Assembly: GCF_001880325.1 (NCBI RefSeq)
Contig: NZ_CP016312.1
Location: 62,001-126,000 of the forward strand
DNA: 64,000 nt
Direction: 5' to 3'
Source of the DNA: Thermus brockianus
GTDB lineage: Bacteria > Deinococcota > Deinococci > Deinococcales > Thermaceae
Shown here: positions 32,708 to 41,307 of the stretch, in pieces
How positions within the stretch are numbered: position 1 is the stretch's first letter
Layout of the letters: the number at the start of each line of letters is the position of its first letter
Notes under the pieces: generated by a model
Told to the model about the DNA's origin: nothing
What the model saw: the letters and a program-made list of their open reading frames with translations, nothing else
Databases searched by the model: none
Translations under genes and position numbers: made by a program

Positions 32708-33751
32708 CTAGTCGGCCAAGGCCCCGGCTTCCTTCTCCTTGAGCTCCAGGGCCACCCGCAGGATCCAGTCCTCCTGCCCCGCCACCGCCTGGCGCCGGCC
32801 AAGCTCCAAGAGGATGGCCAAGGGGTCCACCCCAAACTCCTTGCCAATGCGCTTGGCGTGCAAAAGGAAGGTAGAGTACACCCCAGCATACCCGATGGCG
32901 ATGGAGTCCCGGTCCGGGTAGGGCTGGAAGTGCAGGATGGGCCCCATCACGTACTCCGCCGCGTCCAGGAGTTTGAAGACGTCCAGCCCCGGGTTGAGCC
33001 CCGCCTTGTCCAAAACCGCCGCCAATACCTCCGTGGCCGCGTTCCCAGCCCCCGCCCCGTACCCCCTTAAGGTCCCGTCCACCCAGTCCGCCCCAGCCGC
33101 CAGGGCCGCCAGGGTGTTCCCGATGGCCAAGCCCAGGTTGTTGTGGGCGTGGAAGCCCACCTGGGCCCGGGTAAGGGCCCCCTTCAGGGCCTTCACCCGG
33201 GCGTAGGCGTCCTGCGGCAGCATGGCCCCCGCGGAGTCCACGATGTACACCACGTCCGCCCCGTAGGACTCCATGAGGCGGGCCTGTTCCGCCAAAAACT
33301 CCGGCGGGCGCATGTGGCTCATCATGAGGAAGCCCACCGCTATGAGGCCCATCTCCTTGGCCATCCCGAAGTGCTGCTCGGAGATGTCCGCCTCCGTGCA
33401 CTGGGTGGCGATGCGCACCATCTGGATCCCCGCCTCCACCGCCTCCCTCAGCTCCTTGCGGGTCCCGATCCCGGGAAGGAGCAAGGCCGCCACCTTGGCC
33501 CGCCTCACCTCCTCCCGCACCGCCCGGATGAGTTCCAGCTCGTCCACGCGGGAGAAGCCGTACTGCAGGGAGCTACCCCCAAGCCCGTCCCCGTGGGCAA
33601 CCTCTATCCCATACACCCCAGCCTCGTCCAAGGCCCGGGCGATGGCCCTGGCCTCCGCCACCGTGTACTGGTGCCGGTGGGCGTGGGAACCGTCCCGCAA
33701 GGTGGTGTCCACCACCACCGGCGGCTTGGCCCCTTCTAGGTCCCAGCTCAC
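32708..33751 (-). CDS. dmpG: 4-hydroxy-2-oxovalerate aldolase
   Basis: 347 residues. N-terminal motif [19 protein letters not shown] is the DRE-TIM/HMGL-like signature of this aldolase; the metal histidines are in [15 protein letters not shown], and the DmpG communication domain follows. It splits 4-hydroxy-2-oxovalerate into pyruvate and acetaldehyde; acetaldehyde is channelled to the partner DmpF. The genes overlap by 4 nt, matching the known enzyme complex. Confidence 0.95.
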   Translation of the reverse strand: MSWDLEGAKPPVVVDTTLRDGSHAHRHQYTVAEARAIARALDEAGVYGIEVAHGDGLGGSSLQYGFSRVDELELIRAVREEVRRAKVAALLLPGIGTRKELREAVEAGIQMVRIATQCTEADISEQHFGMAKEMGLIAVGFLMMSHMRPPEFLAEQARLMESYGADVVYIVDSAGAMLPQDAYARVKALKGALTRAQVGFHAHNNLGLAIGNTLAALAAGADWVDGTLRGYGAGAGNAATEVLAAVLDKAGLNPGLDVFKLLDAAEYVMGPILHFQPYPDRDSIAIGYAGVYSTFLLHAKRIGKEFGVDPLAILLELGRRQAVAGQEDWILRVALELKEKEAGALAD

Positions 33752-34668
33752 GCCACCACCTCCCCCACCGGCTTCCCCAAAAGGTGCTGGGCAAACACCT
33801 CCCCCACCCGCCGCGCTGAAGCCGTCATGATGTCCAGGTTCCCCGCGTACCTCGGCAGGTAGTCCCCAGCCCCCTCCACCTCCAAAAGCATGGACACCAC
33901 CGTCCGCTCCCCCCAGGGCGTGGGCAGCCGCTCAAACACCGGGTCCGCCTTCAAGCGGTACCCCGGCACGTAGGCCTGCACCTCCCGCTCCATGGCCCGC
34001 ACGCTGGCCACAATGGCCTCCCGCTCAAAAGCCTCCGTCTCCGGGACCACCCGCACCGTGTTCGTCATGATGATGGGCGGCTCCGCCGGGTTCAGGATGA
34101 TGATGGCCTTCCCACGCCTCGCCCCACCAATCGCCTCCAGGCCCCGGGCCGTGGTAAAGGTGAACTCGTCAATGTTCTGCCGCGTCCCAGGTCCCGCGGA
34201 GCGGGAGGCCACCGTGGACACCATCTCCGCGTACAGGGCCGGCACCACCCGGTGCACCGCGTACACCAGGGGAATCGTGGCCTGGCCCCCGCAGGTGATC
34301 AGGTTGACGTTCTCCTTGTCCAGGTGTTCCTTCAGGTTCACCGGCGGCACCACGTACGGCCCCCGCGCCGCCGGGGTCAGGTCAATGGCGATCTTCCCCG
34401 CCTCCCTCAAGAGCTTGGCGTGCCGCACGTGGGCCTTGGCGCTCGTGGCGTCAAAGACGATCCGGATCTCCGGCCTCTCCAAAAGGTACCCGATCCCCTC
34501 CGGGCTCGCCTCCAAACCCAAGGACCGGGCCCGCGCCAAACCCTCCGAATTCGGGTCTATCCCCACCACCGCCACCAGCTCCATGTGCCCAGGGTCCTTC
34601 AAAAGCTTGTACATCAAATCGGTGCCGATGTTGCCTGAACCGAGAATGGCTACCTTGACCTTGTCCAT
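33748..34668 (-). CDS. dmpF: acetaldehyde dehydrogenase (acylating)
   Basis: 306 residues from [19 protein letters not shown] at ATG 34668. Rossmann motif GSGNIG, catalytic cysteine in [17 protein letters not shown] (near residue 130), and the C-terminal [15 protein letters not shown]. It converts channelled acetaldehyde, CoA and NAD+ to acetyl-CoA, completing the pathway to pyruvate plus acetyl-CoA. It overlaps the IclR gene by 19 nt, so regulator and enzymes share one transcript. Confidence 0.95.
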   Translation of the reverse strand: MDKVKVAILGSGNIGTDLMYKLLKDPGHMELVAVVGIDPNSEGLARARSLGLEASPEGIGYLLERPEIRIVFDATSAKAHVRHAKLLREAGKIAIDLTPAARGPYVVPPVNLKEHLDKENVNLITCGGQATIPLVYAVHRVVPALYAEMVSTVASRSAGPGTRQNIDEFTFTTARGLEAIGGARRGKAIIILNPAEPPIIMTNTVRVVPETEAFEREAIVASVRAMEREVQAYVPGYRLKADPVFERLPTPWGERTVVSMLLEVEGAGDYLPRYAGNLDIMTASARRVGEVFAQHLLGKPVGEVVA

Positions 34669-35423
34669 GCTGGCTCCCCCATGTACCCGAGCCGCTCGGA
34701 AACGGCACGGGTGGCCTCGAGGATGGCCCTCCGGTACTCCTCCTTCATCTGCTGGAAACGGTAAAAGGGCACGGAGAGGCTCATGGCGGCGATGACCTCT
34801 CCCGTGTGGTCGCGGATGGGAGCGGCCACGCAGCAAAGCTCCGGCACCACCTCCTCGATGTCGTAAGCGTAGCCACGTTCCCGCACCGCCTGGAGTTCGG
34901 TTTTGAGCTCGTCCAAGGTGGTGATGGTGTTGGGGGTAAAGGCGGGCATCCCCCGTGCCGCCAGAATCCTTTCCACCTCCTCCCAGGGGCGGAAGGCCAA
35001 GAGGACCTTCCCCACCCCGCTGCAGTGGGCCGGGAGTTCCACCCCTATTCCGGTGTTCACCACCCGCACCGCCCGGGTTCCCTCCAGCTTCTCCACGTAG
35101 ACCACCCGGCCGCACTCCAGAACCGCCAGGTGGGTGGTCTCCCCGTAGCGGGCCACCAGCTCCTCCATGGCCCGACGGGCCTCCTGCCGCCAGGAGCTCG
35201 TGGAAAGGAGCACCTGGGAAAGGGCAAGGATGCGCCAGCCCAGGCGGTACCGCCCCTCCCGGCTGCGCTTCAAGAGCCCGATCTGGCTCAGGGTGGCCAG
35301 GAGGGAATGGGCGCTGGACTTGGGGATGCCCAGGGCCTTGGCCACCTCGCTTACCCCCCACTCCGAGCGGTCTTGGGAGAAGAGTTCCAGGACCTCGCCA
35401 ACCTTCTGTACCGTTCCCAGCAT
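34650..35423 (-). CDS. IclR-family transcriptional regulator
   Basis: 257 residues from ATG 35423 ([15 protein letters not shown]), preceded by GAGGTGAG; an in-frame start at 35531 would add a basic, unlikely extension. The N-terminal winged helix is [20 protein letters not shown] followed by [13 protein letters not shown]. The C-terminal effector domain includes [15 protein letters not shown] and [17 protein letters not shown]. IclR proteins commonly activate aromatic catabolism genes. Sites of the form GTTCG-N6-NNGAAC lie in its own upstream region (35496), before the aldehyde dehydrogenase operon (23253) and before the tripartite importer operon (41228). Confidence 0.88.
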   Translation of the reverse strand: MLGTVQKVGEVLELFSQDRSEWGVSEVAKALGIPKSSAHSLLATLSQIGLLKRSREGRYRLGWRILALSQVLLSTSSWRQEARRAMEELVARYGETTHLAVLECGRVVYVEKLEGTRAVRVVNTGIGVELPAHCSGVGKVLLAFRPWEEVERILAARGMPAFTPNTITTLDELKTELQAVRERGYAYDIEEVVPELCCVAAPIRDHTGEVIAAMSLSVPFYRFQQMKEEYRRAILEATRAVSERLGYMGEPAWTRSR

Positions 35424-35495
35424 GGGCCTCACCTCTGAGGGTAACCTCTCTCGCCTTTGGCGCCGATACCTCGTTTCAGGATATACGAACTGCTC

Positions 35496-35512
35496 GTTCG
35501 GCATAGAAGAAC
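35496..35512 (+). promoter_or_regulatory. IclR-type site B, between iclR and the CMD/dioxygenase genes
   Basis: GTTCGGCATAGAAGAAC, a weaker match (GTTCG-N6-AAGAAC). Its centre is 40 bp upstream of TAAGGT at 35544-35549 for the + strand genes. On the - strand it falls in the -35 zone of a TATCCT box (35483-35478) that could serve iclR itself, a layout for autorepression with divergent activation. An overlapping repeat CGAAC-N5-GTTCG lies at 35486-35500. Confidence 0.5.
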
Positions 35513-35593
35513 GATGCCCTTGCGGCCCCACCGCTTATCGGCCTAAGGTGGGGTTGAATCACCCGTAAGGGATCCACAAGGGAGGTAGAGCCC

Positions 35594-36001
35594 GTGCCCA
35601 AGCCGGAACTCCGCATGTCCACCGAAGAGTTGGAGCGCCTCCGCGATCGCTACCGGGAACTCATCGGTTTCGTCCCGCCTAGAATCCAGGCCCGGACGGA
35701 CCTGCTTGCCCGGTTGGACCCGGATACCCTGCGGATGCAAGAAGAACTCCGGGCCCGCCTCATGTATCCCCCCTGCTTTGACGTGAAGACGGCTCAACTC
35801 ATGCTCTTTGGCATGCTCCTTATGGACCTTTCCGATGCCGCCAAGCTCCACGCCATCGCCGCCCGGCGGGCCGGGGCCACCTACGAGGAGCTCAATGCGG
35901 TGGTGGGGCTTGCCTTCCTCTTCCGGGGGCTGCCCGCTGCCAACCGCGGGGCTGAAGTAATCCAGGAGATCCTTCGCATGGAGGAGGAAGGGAGGCTGTG
36001 A
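35594..36001 (+). CDS. carboxymuconolactone decarboxylase (CMD)-fold protein without the AhpD cysteine pair
   Basis: 135 residues from GTG 35594, with GGAGG 8 nt upstream. The helical CMD core is recognisable: [20 protein letters not shown], the [19 protein letters not shown] histidine helix and [15 protein letters not shown]. AhpD-type peroxidase proteins have C-x-x-C before that histidine; here it is S-D-A-A, so the protein is closer to PcaC-type decarboxylases. It lies directly upstream of, and overlaps, the dioxygenase gene. Decarboxylation of a carboxylated ring-cleavage product is a tempting role but is not established for this type. Confidence 0.7.
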   Translation: MPKPELRMSTEELERLRDRYRELIGFVPPRIQARTDLLARLDPDTLRMQEELRARLMYPPCFDVKTAQLMLFGMLLMDLSDAAKLHAIAARRAGATYEELNAVVGLAFLFRGLPAANRGAEVIQEILRMEEEGRL

Positions 36002-36972
36002 TGGAAGGGTTTGATGTGGTGCAGTTGGCGCATGCGGAGATCTTGACCCCTAACCCCGAGGGCACCTTGTGGTTTTTCACGGAGCTCTTGGGCCTCGAGG
36101 TCAGCGCCCGTGATGGGAACTCCGTCTACCTCCGGGCCTACGAGGACTGGTATCACCACACCCTTAAGATCACCGAGGCCAAGGAGGCGGGCTTAGGCCA
36201 CATCGCCTGGCGCACCGCTTCCCCAGAGGCCCTAAAGCGGCGGGTGGAGGCCCTCGAGGCATCCGGCCTGGGAAAGGGTTGGATAGAGGGGGATTTGGGC
36301 CACGGCCCCGCCTACCAGTTTGTCACCCCCGATGGGCACCGGATGGAGCTCCTTTTTGAAGTGGAGTACTACGAAGCTCCCCCCGAGAAGCGGAGCAAGC
36401 TCAAGAACCGTCCTTCCCGAAGGCCTTTAAGAGGCGTTCCGGTGCGCCGTCTAGACCACGTGAACTGCCTCTGCTCCGAGGTCACGCCGAACCGGCGCTT
36501 CTTTGAGGAAGTGCTTGGCTTCAAGCTTCGGGAGCAAAAGGTGCGCGGGGAAGGCGAGGAGCTTGGGGCCTGGCTTTCCGTGAGCCCTCTGGTCCACGAG
36601 ATCGGCCTTATGCGGGACGCCACGGGTTCAAAGGGGCGCTTCCACCACATCGCTTTCTGGTACGGGTACCCCCAACACCTGATGGATTTGGCGGACCTGT
36701 GCATGGAATACGACGTGCGGATTGAGGCAGGGCCGGGCAAGCACGGGACCACGCAGGCCTACTTCATGTACGTCTTTGAGCCGGGGGGAACCCGGGTGGA
36801 ACTCTTCGGCGACACCGGCTACCTCATCTTTGACCCCACCTGGAAGACGGTGGTCTGGGACGTGACCAACGTGAACGACCTGGAAAAGAGCACCATCTGG
36901 TTCGGCGGACAACTCCCGGAAACGTTTTACACGTACGGTACACCCCCCATAGCCAAGGGCGTGGCATTTTGA
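36001..36972 (+). CDS. type I extradiol dioxygenase (catechol 2,3-dioxygenase-like)
   Basis: 323 residues from ATG 36001, which overlaps the CMD stop (TGATG); GTG 35998 is an alternative. Iron ligands sit at classical positions: H153 in RRLDHVN, H215/H216 in RFHHIAF, E267 in TRVELFG. It is a paralogue of the 22206-23180 enzyme. Across the divergent region lies the complete 2-hydroxymuconate pathway, so the product is probably a 2-hydroxymuconate semialdehyde from catechol, or a carboxylated one from protocatechuate that must lose CO2 (inference). No terminator follows; the TRAP promoter begins within 12 nt of the stop. Confidence 0.88.
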   Translation: MEGFDVVQLAHAEILTPNPEGTLWFFTELLGLEVSARDGNSVYLRAYEDWYHHTLKITEAKEAGLGHIAWRTASPEALKRRVEALEASGLGKGWIEGDLGHGPAYQFVTPDGHRMELLFEVEYYEAPPEKRSKLKNRPSRRPLRGVPVRRLDHVNCLCSEVTPNRRFFEEVLGFKLREQKVRGEGEELGAWLSVSPLVHEIGLMRDATGSKGRFHHIAFWYGYPQHLMDLADLCMEYDVRIEAGPGKHGTTQAYFMYVFEPGGTRVELFGDTGYLIFDPTWKTVVWDVTNVNDLEKSTIWFGGQLPETFYTYGTPPIAKGVAF

Positions 36973-36977
36973 GGACA

Positions 36978-36993
36978 AAATTGTTGACACTTT
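36978..36993. promoter_or_regulatory. GntR-type operator, copy 2
   Basis: AAATTGTTGACACTTT, 15 of 16 bases identical to copy 1 (23223-23238) read in promoter orientation. It overlaps the -35 of the TRAP/pobA operon, placing 4-hydroxybenzoate uptake and the ring-cleavage operon under one regulator. Confidence 0.65.
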
Positions 36994-37013
36994 AGCCACC
37001 TATATGCTAGCCT
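36984..37013 (+). promoter_or_regulatory. promoter of the dctPQM-pobA operon
   Basis: TTGACA (36984-36989), an 18-nt spacer and TAGCCT (37008-37013), identical in hexamers and spacing to the - strand promoter at 23232-23203. In both cases TAGCCT is followed by AG. Confidence 0.72.
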
Positions 37014-37038
37014 AGACGCGGAACCCAAGGAGGGGAAG

Positions 37039-38151
37039 ATGCGCAAGCTAAACCGCAGGCAGGTACTCAAGGCAGGACTCGGACTTTTAGGGGCCACCGC
37101 TTCTACGCGCTTTGTGAACGTTTACGCTCAAACCCGTACGTATACGTTGCGCTTTGCTAACTACTTTCCAGCGCCCGCAGCCCAGAGCAAGCTTATAGAT
37201 CAATTCGCCACCGATATCCAGAGGCTTACGGGAGGGCGGGTGCGTGTGGAAACCTACCATGGCGGTACGCTTTTAGGTCCAGCCGCCATCTACGATGGGG
37301 TAGTTCAGGGCGTGGCCCACCTGGGCATCACCAACCTAGCCTATAACTTTGGCCGTTTCGCCGAGACCGAGATCCTGGACTTACCCCTCGGTTTCCCCAA
37401 TGCGTGGGTGGCCACCCATGTGGCCCACGAGTTCTACGAGCGCTACCGCCCAAAGGAGTGGGCCGATACTGTAATGATTACCTTGCACGCTTCCCCGGTG
37501 ATGGAAATCTTCAGTGCGCAAAAGCCCGTGCGTCGCCTAGAGGACCTCAGGGGTATGACCCTGCGCGGCGTAGGGTATATTGGCCGGTTTGCAGAGGCCT
37601 TAGGTGCCACAGCCCGTCCCATCCCCATGCCTGAGGCATACGATAACGTTTCCAAAAGGGTAATTGACGGGTTGATGATCCCTTACGAAACGCTTGTCAC
37701 CTTCCGCCTCGGGGAAGTCATCCGCTATGTCACGGAAATCTGGCAAGTGGGCCAGGTACACACCTTCTACATCGTAGCTAACCAGCAAGCGTGGAACGGG
37801 CTTCCCCAGGAACTGCGAGATGTGATCAGCAACTACGTGAAAAGCGAATTTGTAGAAAAACTTGCCGCTATGTGGAACCAGGTGGACATAGATGGGTATC
37901 GCTATGCCGTCAAGGATACCAAGGTGGACGTCATTCAACTTCCCCAAGAGGAGATAGCCCGTTTCACGCAGGCCGCCGACCGTCTTATCCAGGACTACAC
38001 CCGCAACCTAGCTGCCAAAGGGGTAAGCGAAAGCGAGGTGCAGGCGCGCCTTCGTTTTATCCGCGATCGCATCGCCTACTGGTTGCGCGAACAAGAACGG
38101 CGGGGCATCAAGTCCTCCACCGGTCCCGCTTCCGTTCGGATCCAGCTCTGA
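37039..38151 (+). CDS. dctP: TRAP transporter solute-binding protein (DctP type)
   Basis: 370 residues. The N-terminus KLNRRQVLKAGLGLLGATAS carries a twin-arginine type signal, followed by the DctP fold (YTLRFANYFPAPAAQSKLID, LRGMTLRGVGY, the family arginine near GARPIP-like ATARPIPMPEAY). It binds a carboxylate for the two permease subunits encoded next. As the operon ends in pobA, 4-hydroxybenzoate is the likely ligand (inference). Ribosome site GGAGGGGAAG precedes ATG 37039. Local G+C is low for this window: 30 of 60 bases at 37141-37200 by hand count. Confidence 0.88.
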   Translation: MRKLNRRQVLKAGLGLLGATASTRFVNVYAQTRTYTLRFANYFPAPAAQSKLIDQFATDIQRLTGGRVRVETYHGGTLLGPAAIYDGVVQGVAHLGITNLAYNFGRFAETEILDLPLGFPNAWVATHVAHEFYERYRPKEWADTVMITLHASPVMEIFSAQKPVRRLEDLRGMTLRGVGYIGRFAEALGATARPIPMPEAYDNVSKRVIDGLMIPYETLVTFRLGEVIRYVTEIWQVGQVHTFYIVANQQAWNGLPQELRDVISNYVKSEFVEKLAAMWNQVDIDGYRYAVKDTKVDVIQLPQEEIARFTQAADRLIQDYTRNLAAKGVSESEVQARLRFIRDRIAYWLREQERRGIKSSTGPASVRIQL

Positions 38152-38159
38152 TCCCCTCC

Positions 38160-38197
38160 GGGAAAAGCCCCGCGAATTCTAAAGCGGGGCTTTTCCC
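38160..38197 (+). terminator. hairpin between dctP and dctQ (attenuator or processing site)
   Basis: A 14-bp perfect stem, GGGAAAAGCCCCGC paired with GCGGGGCTTTTCCC, around a 10-nt loop. It lies 9 nt after the dctP stop and before the permease genes. No T-run follows, so partial termination or protection of the dctP message is more likely than a full stop; both give an excess of binding protein. Confidence 0.7.
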
Positions 38198-38213
38198 GAC
38201 GAAAGGGCGCTTT

Positions 38214-38702
38214 ATGGGGTTAAGGCAACGCATCTTTGTCTTGGGAAAACTCGGTGAGGCAGTCGGGGTATTCGGTCTTTGGGTCATGCTAGGCACCACG
38301 CTTTGGGACGTTATAGGCGCCAAGGTATTCAAGTCCCCCCTGAGTGGGGCCACGGAATTGGTAAGCTTTGCGCAGCTCTTGGCGGTAGGTGCTGGTATGG
38401 GCATGACCCTCCTCCTGGGCCGCCACATCCATGTGGAGTACGCGCTACACCTCTTGCCTCATCCGCTCAGGGGACTTCTCAGCGCCACGGGCCAACTTTT
38501 GATCGCTGCATTCTTTGCCACCATCGCCCTATATACTTGGCGCTTTGCACAAGGGCTTGTCCTATCCGGAGAGGTCCTACCGGGGCTGCGGGTCCCCGTG
38601 TATCCCTTCGTGTACGCCTTTTGGGGACTATTGGTATTGAATTCCCTCTATGGGTTCTATCTGTTCCTAGAGGGACTCTTGAAGATAAGGGAGCGCCAAT
38701 GA
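38214..38702 (+). CDS. dctQ: TRAP transporter small permease (DctQ)
   Basis: 162 residues with four hydrophobic segments, the DctQ topology (LGEAVGVFGLWVMLGTTLWDVIG, LVSFAQLLAVGAGMGMTLLLG with the GRHIHVEYAL loop). ATG 38214 is the first start after the hairpin. The stop overlaps the dctM ATG. Its role is to assist the large permease in Na+-driven uptake across the inner membrane. Confidence 0.88.
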   Translation: MGLRQRIFVLGKLGEAVGVFGLWVMLGTTLWDVIGAKVFKSPLSGATELVSFAQLLAVGAGMGMTLLLGRHIHVEYALHLLPHPLRGLLSATGQLLIAAFFATIALYTWRFAQGLVLSGEVLPGLRVPVYPFVYAFWGLLVLNSLYGFYLFLEGLLKIRERQ

Positions 38703-40003
38703 ACCCCACGGAACTCGGACTGCTGGGCATCCTCGTTCTCCTAATCCTCTTCGGCTTGGGTGTACCGGTGGCTTTTGCCATGGCCTTGGTGGGCCTTGTG
38801 GGTATGGCGGTTCTCATACCGCTGGATGCCGCTGCTAGCTTAGCTGCCCGCGATGTCTTTAACCAGTTTTCCAGCTATAGCCTCAGCGCCATTACCCTCT
38901 TTGTCCTAATGGGCTACTACGCTTCCATGGCAGGCCTGGGTGAGGTGCTGTACCGAGCCTTCTACGCCTTGGTGGGACCCCTGCGGGGAGGGTTAGGTGT
39001 GGCCACGATTTTGGCCTGTTCTGGGTTTGCCTCCGTTTCTGGTTCCAGCGCCGCCACCGCTGCTGCCATGGGACGCATGGCCCTTCCGGAAATGCGGCGC
39101 TATGGCTACGATCCTGCTTTCTCCGGGGCCACCGTGGCCGCAGGGGGTGCCTTGGGCATCCTCATCCCTCCCAGCACCGTTTTCTTGGTCTACGCCTTTC
39201 TCACTACCCAACCCGTGGGACACCTTTTCTTGGCAGGGATACTTCCTGGCATTGTACTTACCCTTCTTTTAGCGGCCACTGCCTACGGGGTGGCCCTTTG
39301 GCGCCCCAACTCGGCTCCACCCGCAGAGTCCAAACCTTGGGAAGAGCGTTTCCGTGCGCTTCTAGGTGCATGGCAGGTTCCCCTCTTGTTCGTCTTGGTT
39401 GTGGGAGGGCTTTTTTGGGGATGGTTCAGCCCTACACAGGCAGGAGCTATTGGAGCAGCAGGCTCCCTGGCTTTTGCCGCCATTAACCGCCGGTTCACCT
39501 GGGCAAGCTTTGTGGCAGCCACTGCAGAAAGTTTACGCACATCCATTATGATCCTCACCCTCATCGCCGGAGCAACGTTGTTCGGTCGTTTTCTCGTCCT
39601 CACCCGTATACCTTTCCACCTTGCCGATTGGGTGGAAACCCTTCCTCTAGGTCCAGAAAGTATCCTTTTTGCCATTGTTTTCATCTTCTTTCTGGGGGGT
39701 TTTTTCATGGACTCCATGGCCCTGGTCACCCTCCTGGTTCCCGTCTTCTTCCCTGTAGTCCAGAGGTTAGGGTTTGATCCCATTTGGTTTGGAGTCTTGG
39801 TGGTGCTAACAGCGGAAATGGGGGTTATTACCCCCCCGGTGGGGGTGAATGTATATGTGGTGAAAGCCATGCTCCCCGACGTTTCCTTAGAAGCCATCTT
39901 CCGCTGGGTGATGCTTTTTCTGATCCCCCTCTTTGCCTTGGTTGGCCTTCTTTTCCTGTTCCCGCAACTGGCGCTTTGGCTACCAGGAACCCTGGGGAGG
40001 TAA
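38699..40003 (+). CDS. dctM: TRAP transporter large permease (DctM)
   Basis: 434 residues with about 12 membrane segments and the DctM landmarks SGFASVSGSSAATAAAMGRMALPEM, GGALGILIPPSTVFLVYAF and MGVITPPVGVNVYVVKAM. It is the sodium-coupled translocator of this importer. It overlaps dctQ by 4 nt and is followed 4 nt later by pobA, so transport and hydroxylation are encoded together. Composition is less GC-rich than the flanking core genes (31 of 60 at 39541-39600). Confidence 0.9.
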   Translation: MNPTELGLLGILVLLILFGLGVPVAFAMALVGLVGMAVLIPLDAAASLAARDVFNQFSSYSLSAITLFVLMGYYASMAGLGEVLYRAFYALVGPLRGGLGVATILACSGFASVSGSSAATAAAMGRMALPEMRRYGYDPAFSGATVAAGGALGILIPPSTVFLVYAFLTTQPVGHLFLAGILPGIVLTLLLAATAYGVALWRPNSAPPAESKPWEERFRALLGAWQVPLLFVLVVGGLFWGWFSPTQAGAIGAAGSLAFAAINRRFTWASFVAATAESLRTSIMILTLIAGATLFGRFLVLTRIPFHLADWVETLPLGPESILFAIVFIFFLGGFFMDSMALVTLLVPVFFPVVQRLGFDPIWFGVLVVLTAEMGVITPPVGVNVYVVKAMLPDVSLEAIFRWVMLFLIPLFALVGLLFLFPQLALWLPGTLGR

Positions 40004-40007
40004 AGAT

Positions 40008-41204
40008 ATGCGCTCCAAAGCGGATGTGGCCATCGTTGGTGCCGGACCTGCTGGCCTTCTGCTAGACCACCTCCTTCACCGGGAGGGGCTTAGCGTGGTG
40101 GTCTTGGAGGCCAAGACCCGGCGGTACCTAGAAACCAGTCCCCACCGTATCCGCGCGGGAGTTATGGAGTGGGGCACCCGGGAAATCCTGGTCCAGGTAG
40201 GCCTTGGGGAAGGCCTATTGCAAAATGGCTACGAACACCAAGGCATCTACCTTGCCCACGCCGGCGAGCTCCGCCGCATAGATTTTCCTAGCCTCGCCGA
40301 GGGATGGCGCATCTGGGTCTATGGCCAGCAGTACCTTGTGCGCGATATGATAGCTCGCTTTTTAGAAGAAGGAGGGGAAATCCTTTTTGAACACGAGGTG
40401 ATAGGCCTGGAAAACCTCGCGAGCGCACCCAGGGTTCGTTACCGCACTCCCGAGGGCCGAGAAGCGGAGCTGGAAGCCACCTTCGTGGTGGGGGCTGATG
40501 GCTCCCATGGCCGCATGCGAGCGTTCATCCCTGGCCTCTCCCTCAAAGAAAGGGTTTACCCCTTCGCTTGGCTTGGGATCCTGGCAGAGGCGCCCCCGGC
40601 GGCGGACGAGCTTATCTATGCCAGCCACCCTCGAGGCTTCGCCCTCTTCTCCATGCGCTCCAAAACGCTGGCCCGCAACTACCTCCAGGTGTCCCCGGAG
40701 GAAAACCTAGAAGAGTGGCCAGAAGAACGCATTTGGGAAGAACTAAACTTGCGCCTTGAGGGGGTAGCGCAGGTCCAGCCCGGCCCCCTTTTGGAAAAAA
40801 GCCTAACCCCCCACCGGGCCTTTGTGGCCGAACCCATGCAGTATGGTCGCCTTTTCCTCATAGGGGATGCCGCCCACGTGGTGCCCCCCACGGGGGCTAA
40901 GGGGATGAACCTGGCGGTGGCCGATGCGGTGGCCCTGTTCCAGGCCTTTTGGGCTTTTTTCAAAACCGGTGATGAGGCAAAATTAAGCCGCCACACGGAA
41001 ACCTGCCTGGAACACGTGTGGCAGGGGGAATACTTCTCGTATTGGATGACCCACCTCCTCCATACCCACCCCGACCCCTTCCGCGAGGGCCTTCGCCAAG
41101 CCGAGATCAAGCAGGTACTAGCCTCAGAACCCCTCCAACGATTCCTAGCCACCAACTACACAGGGCACCACACCACGGGCCGATGGGTGGGGACCCTAGC
41201 TTAA
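40008..41204 (+). CDS. pobA: 4-hydroxybenzoate 3-monooxygenase
   Basis: 398 residues, the PobA length. FAD-binding GAGPAGL at about 10-16, the NAD(P)H/FAD motif GADGSHG near 161, and RLFLIGDAAHVVPPTGAKGM with NLAVADAV near 285-305. The substrate-region pattern SPHRIRAGVMEWGTREIL also fits. The reaction is 4-hydroxybenzoate + NAD(P)H + O2 to protocatechuate. Next to a TRAP importer and within 3 kb of ring-cleavage genes, it makes protocatechuate the central intermediate. No intradiol (pca) genes are visible. Confidence 0.92.
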   Translation: MRSKADVAIVGAGPAGLLLDHLLHREGLSVVVLEAKTRRYLETSPHRIRAGVMEWGTREILVQVGLGEGLLQNGYEHQGIYLAHAGELRRIDFPSLAEGWRIWVYGQQYLVRDMIARFLEEGGEILFEHEVIGLENLASAPRVRYRTPEGREAELEATFVVGADGSHGRMRAFIPGLSLKERVYPFAWLGILAEAPPAADELIYASHPRGFALFSMRSKTLARNYLQVSPEENLEEWPEERIWEELNLRLEGVAQVQPGPLLEKSLTPHRAFVAEPMQYGRLFLIGDAAHVVPPTGAKGMNLAVADAVALFQAFWAFFKTGDEAKLSRHTETCLEHVWQGEYFSYWMTHLLHTHPDPFREGLRQAEIKQVLASEPLQRFLATNYTGHHTTGRWVGTLA

Positions 41205-41227
41205 GGTTCGGCTATTTTGACCCATCT

Positions 41228-41244
41228 GTTCGGTTATTCGGAAC
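41228..41244 (+). promoter_or_regulatory. IclR-type site C, upstream of the tripartite importer operon
   Basis: GTTCGGTTATTCGGAAC, GTTCG-N6-CGGAAC, identical in both arms to site A. Its centre is 38 bp upstream of TAAACT at 41274-41279, which has only a weak -35 (TTGCTC, 16-nt spacer), consistent with activation. Confidence 0.6.
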
Positions 41245-41307
41245 GTCCTCCTTGCTCAGGAAGCCGCAAGGGGTAAACTTTAGCCAGACCCTCACGGGAG
41301 GTGGTGT

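Noticed and set aside
33748-35361. Frame extending dmpF upstream to a 537-residue protein
   Set aside because: The upstream part is a wrong-frame reading of iclR; the real start is [12 protein letters not shown] at 34668.
35526-35553. Inverted repeat CCCCACC ... GGTGGGG as a terminator or riboswitch
   Set aside because: Loop of 14 nt, no T-run, lies in a promoter region; no known riboswitch features.
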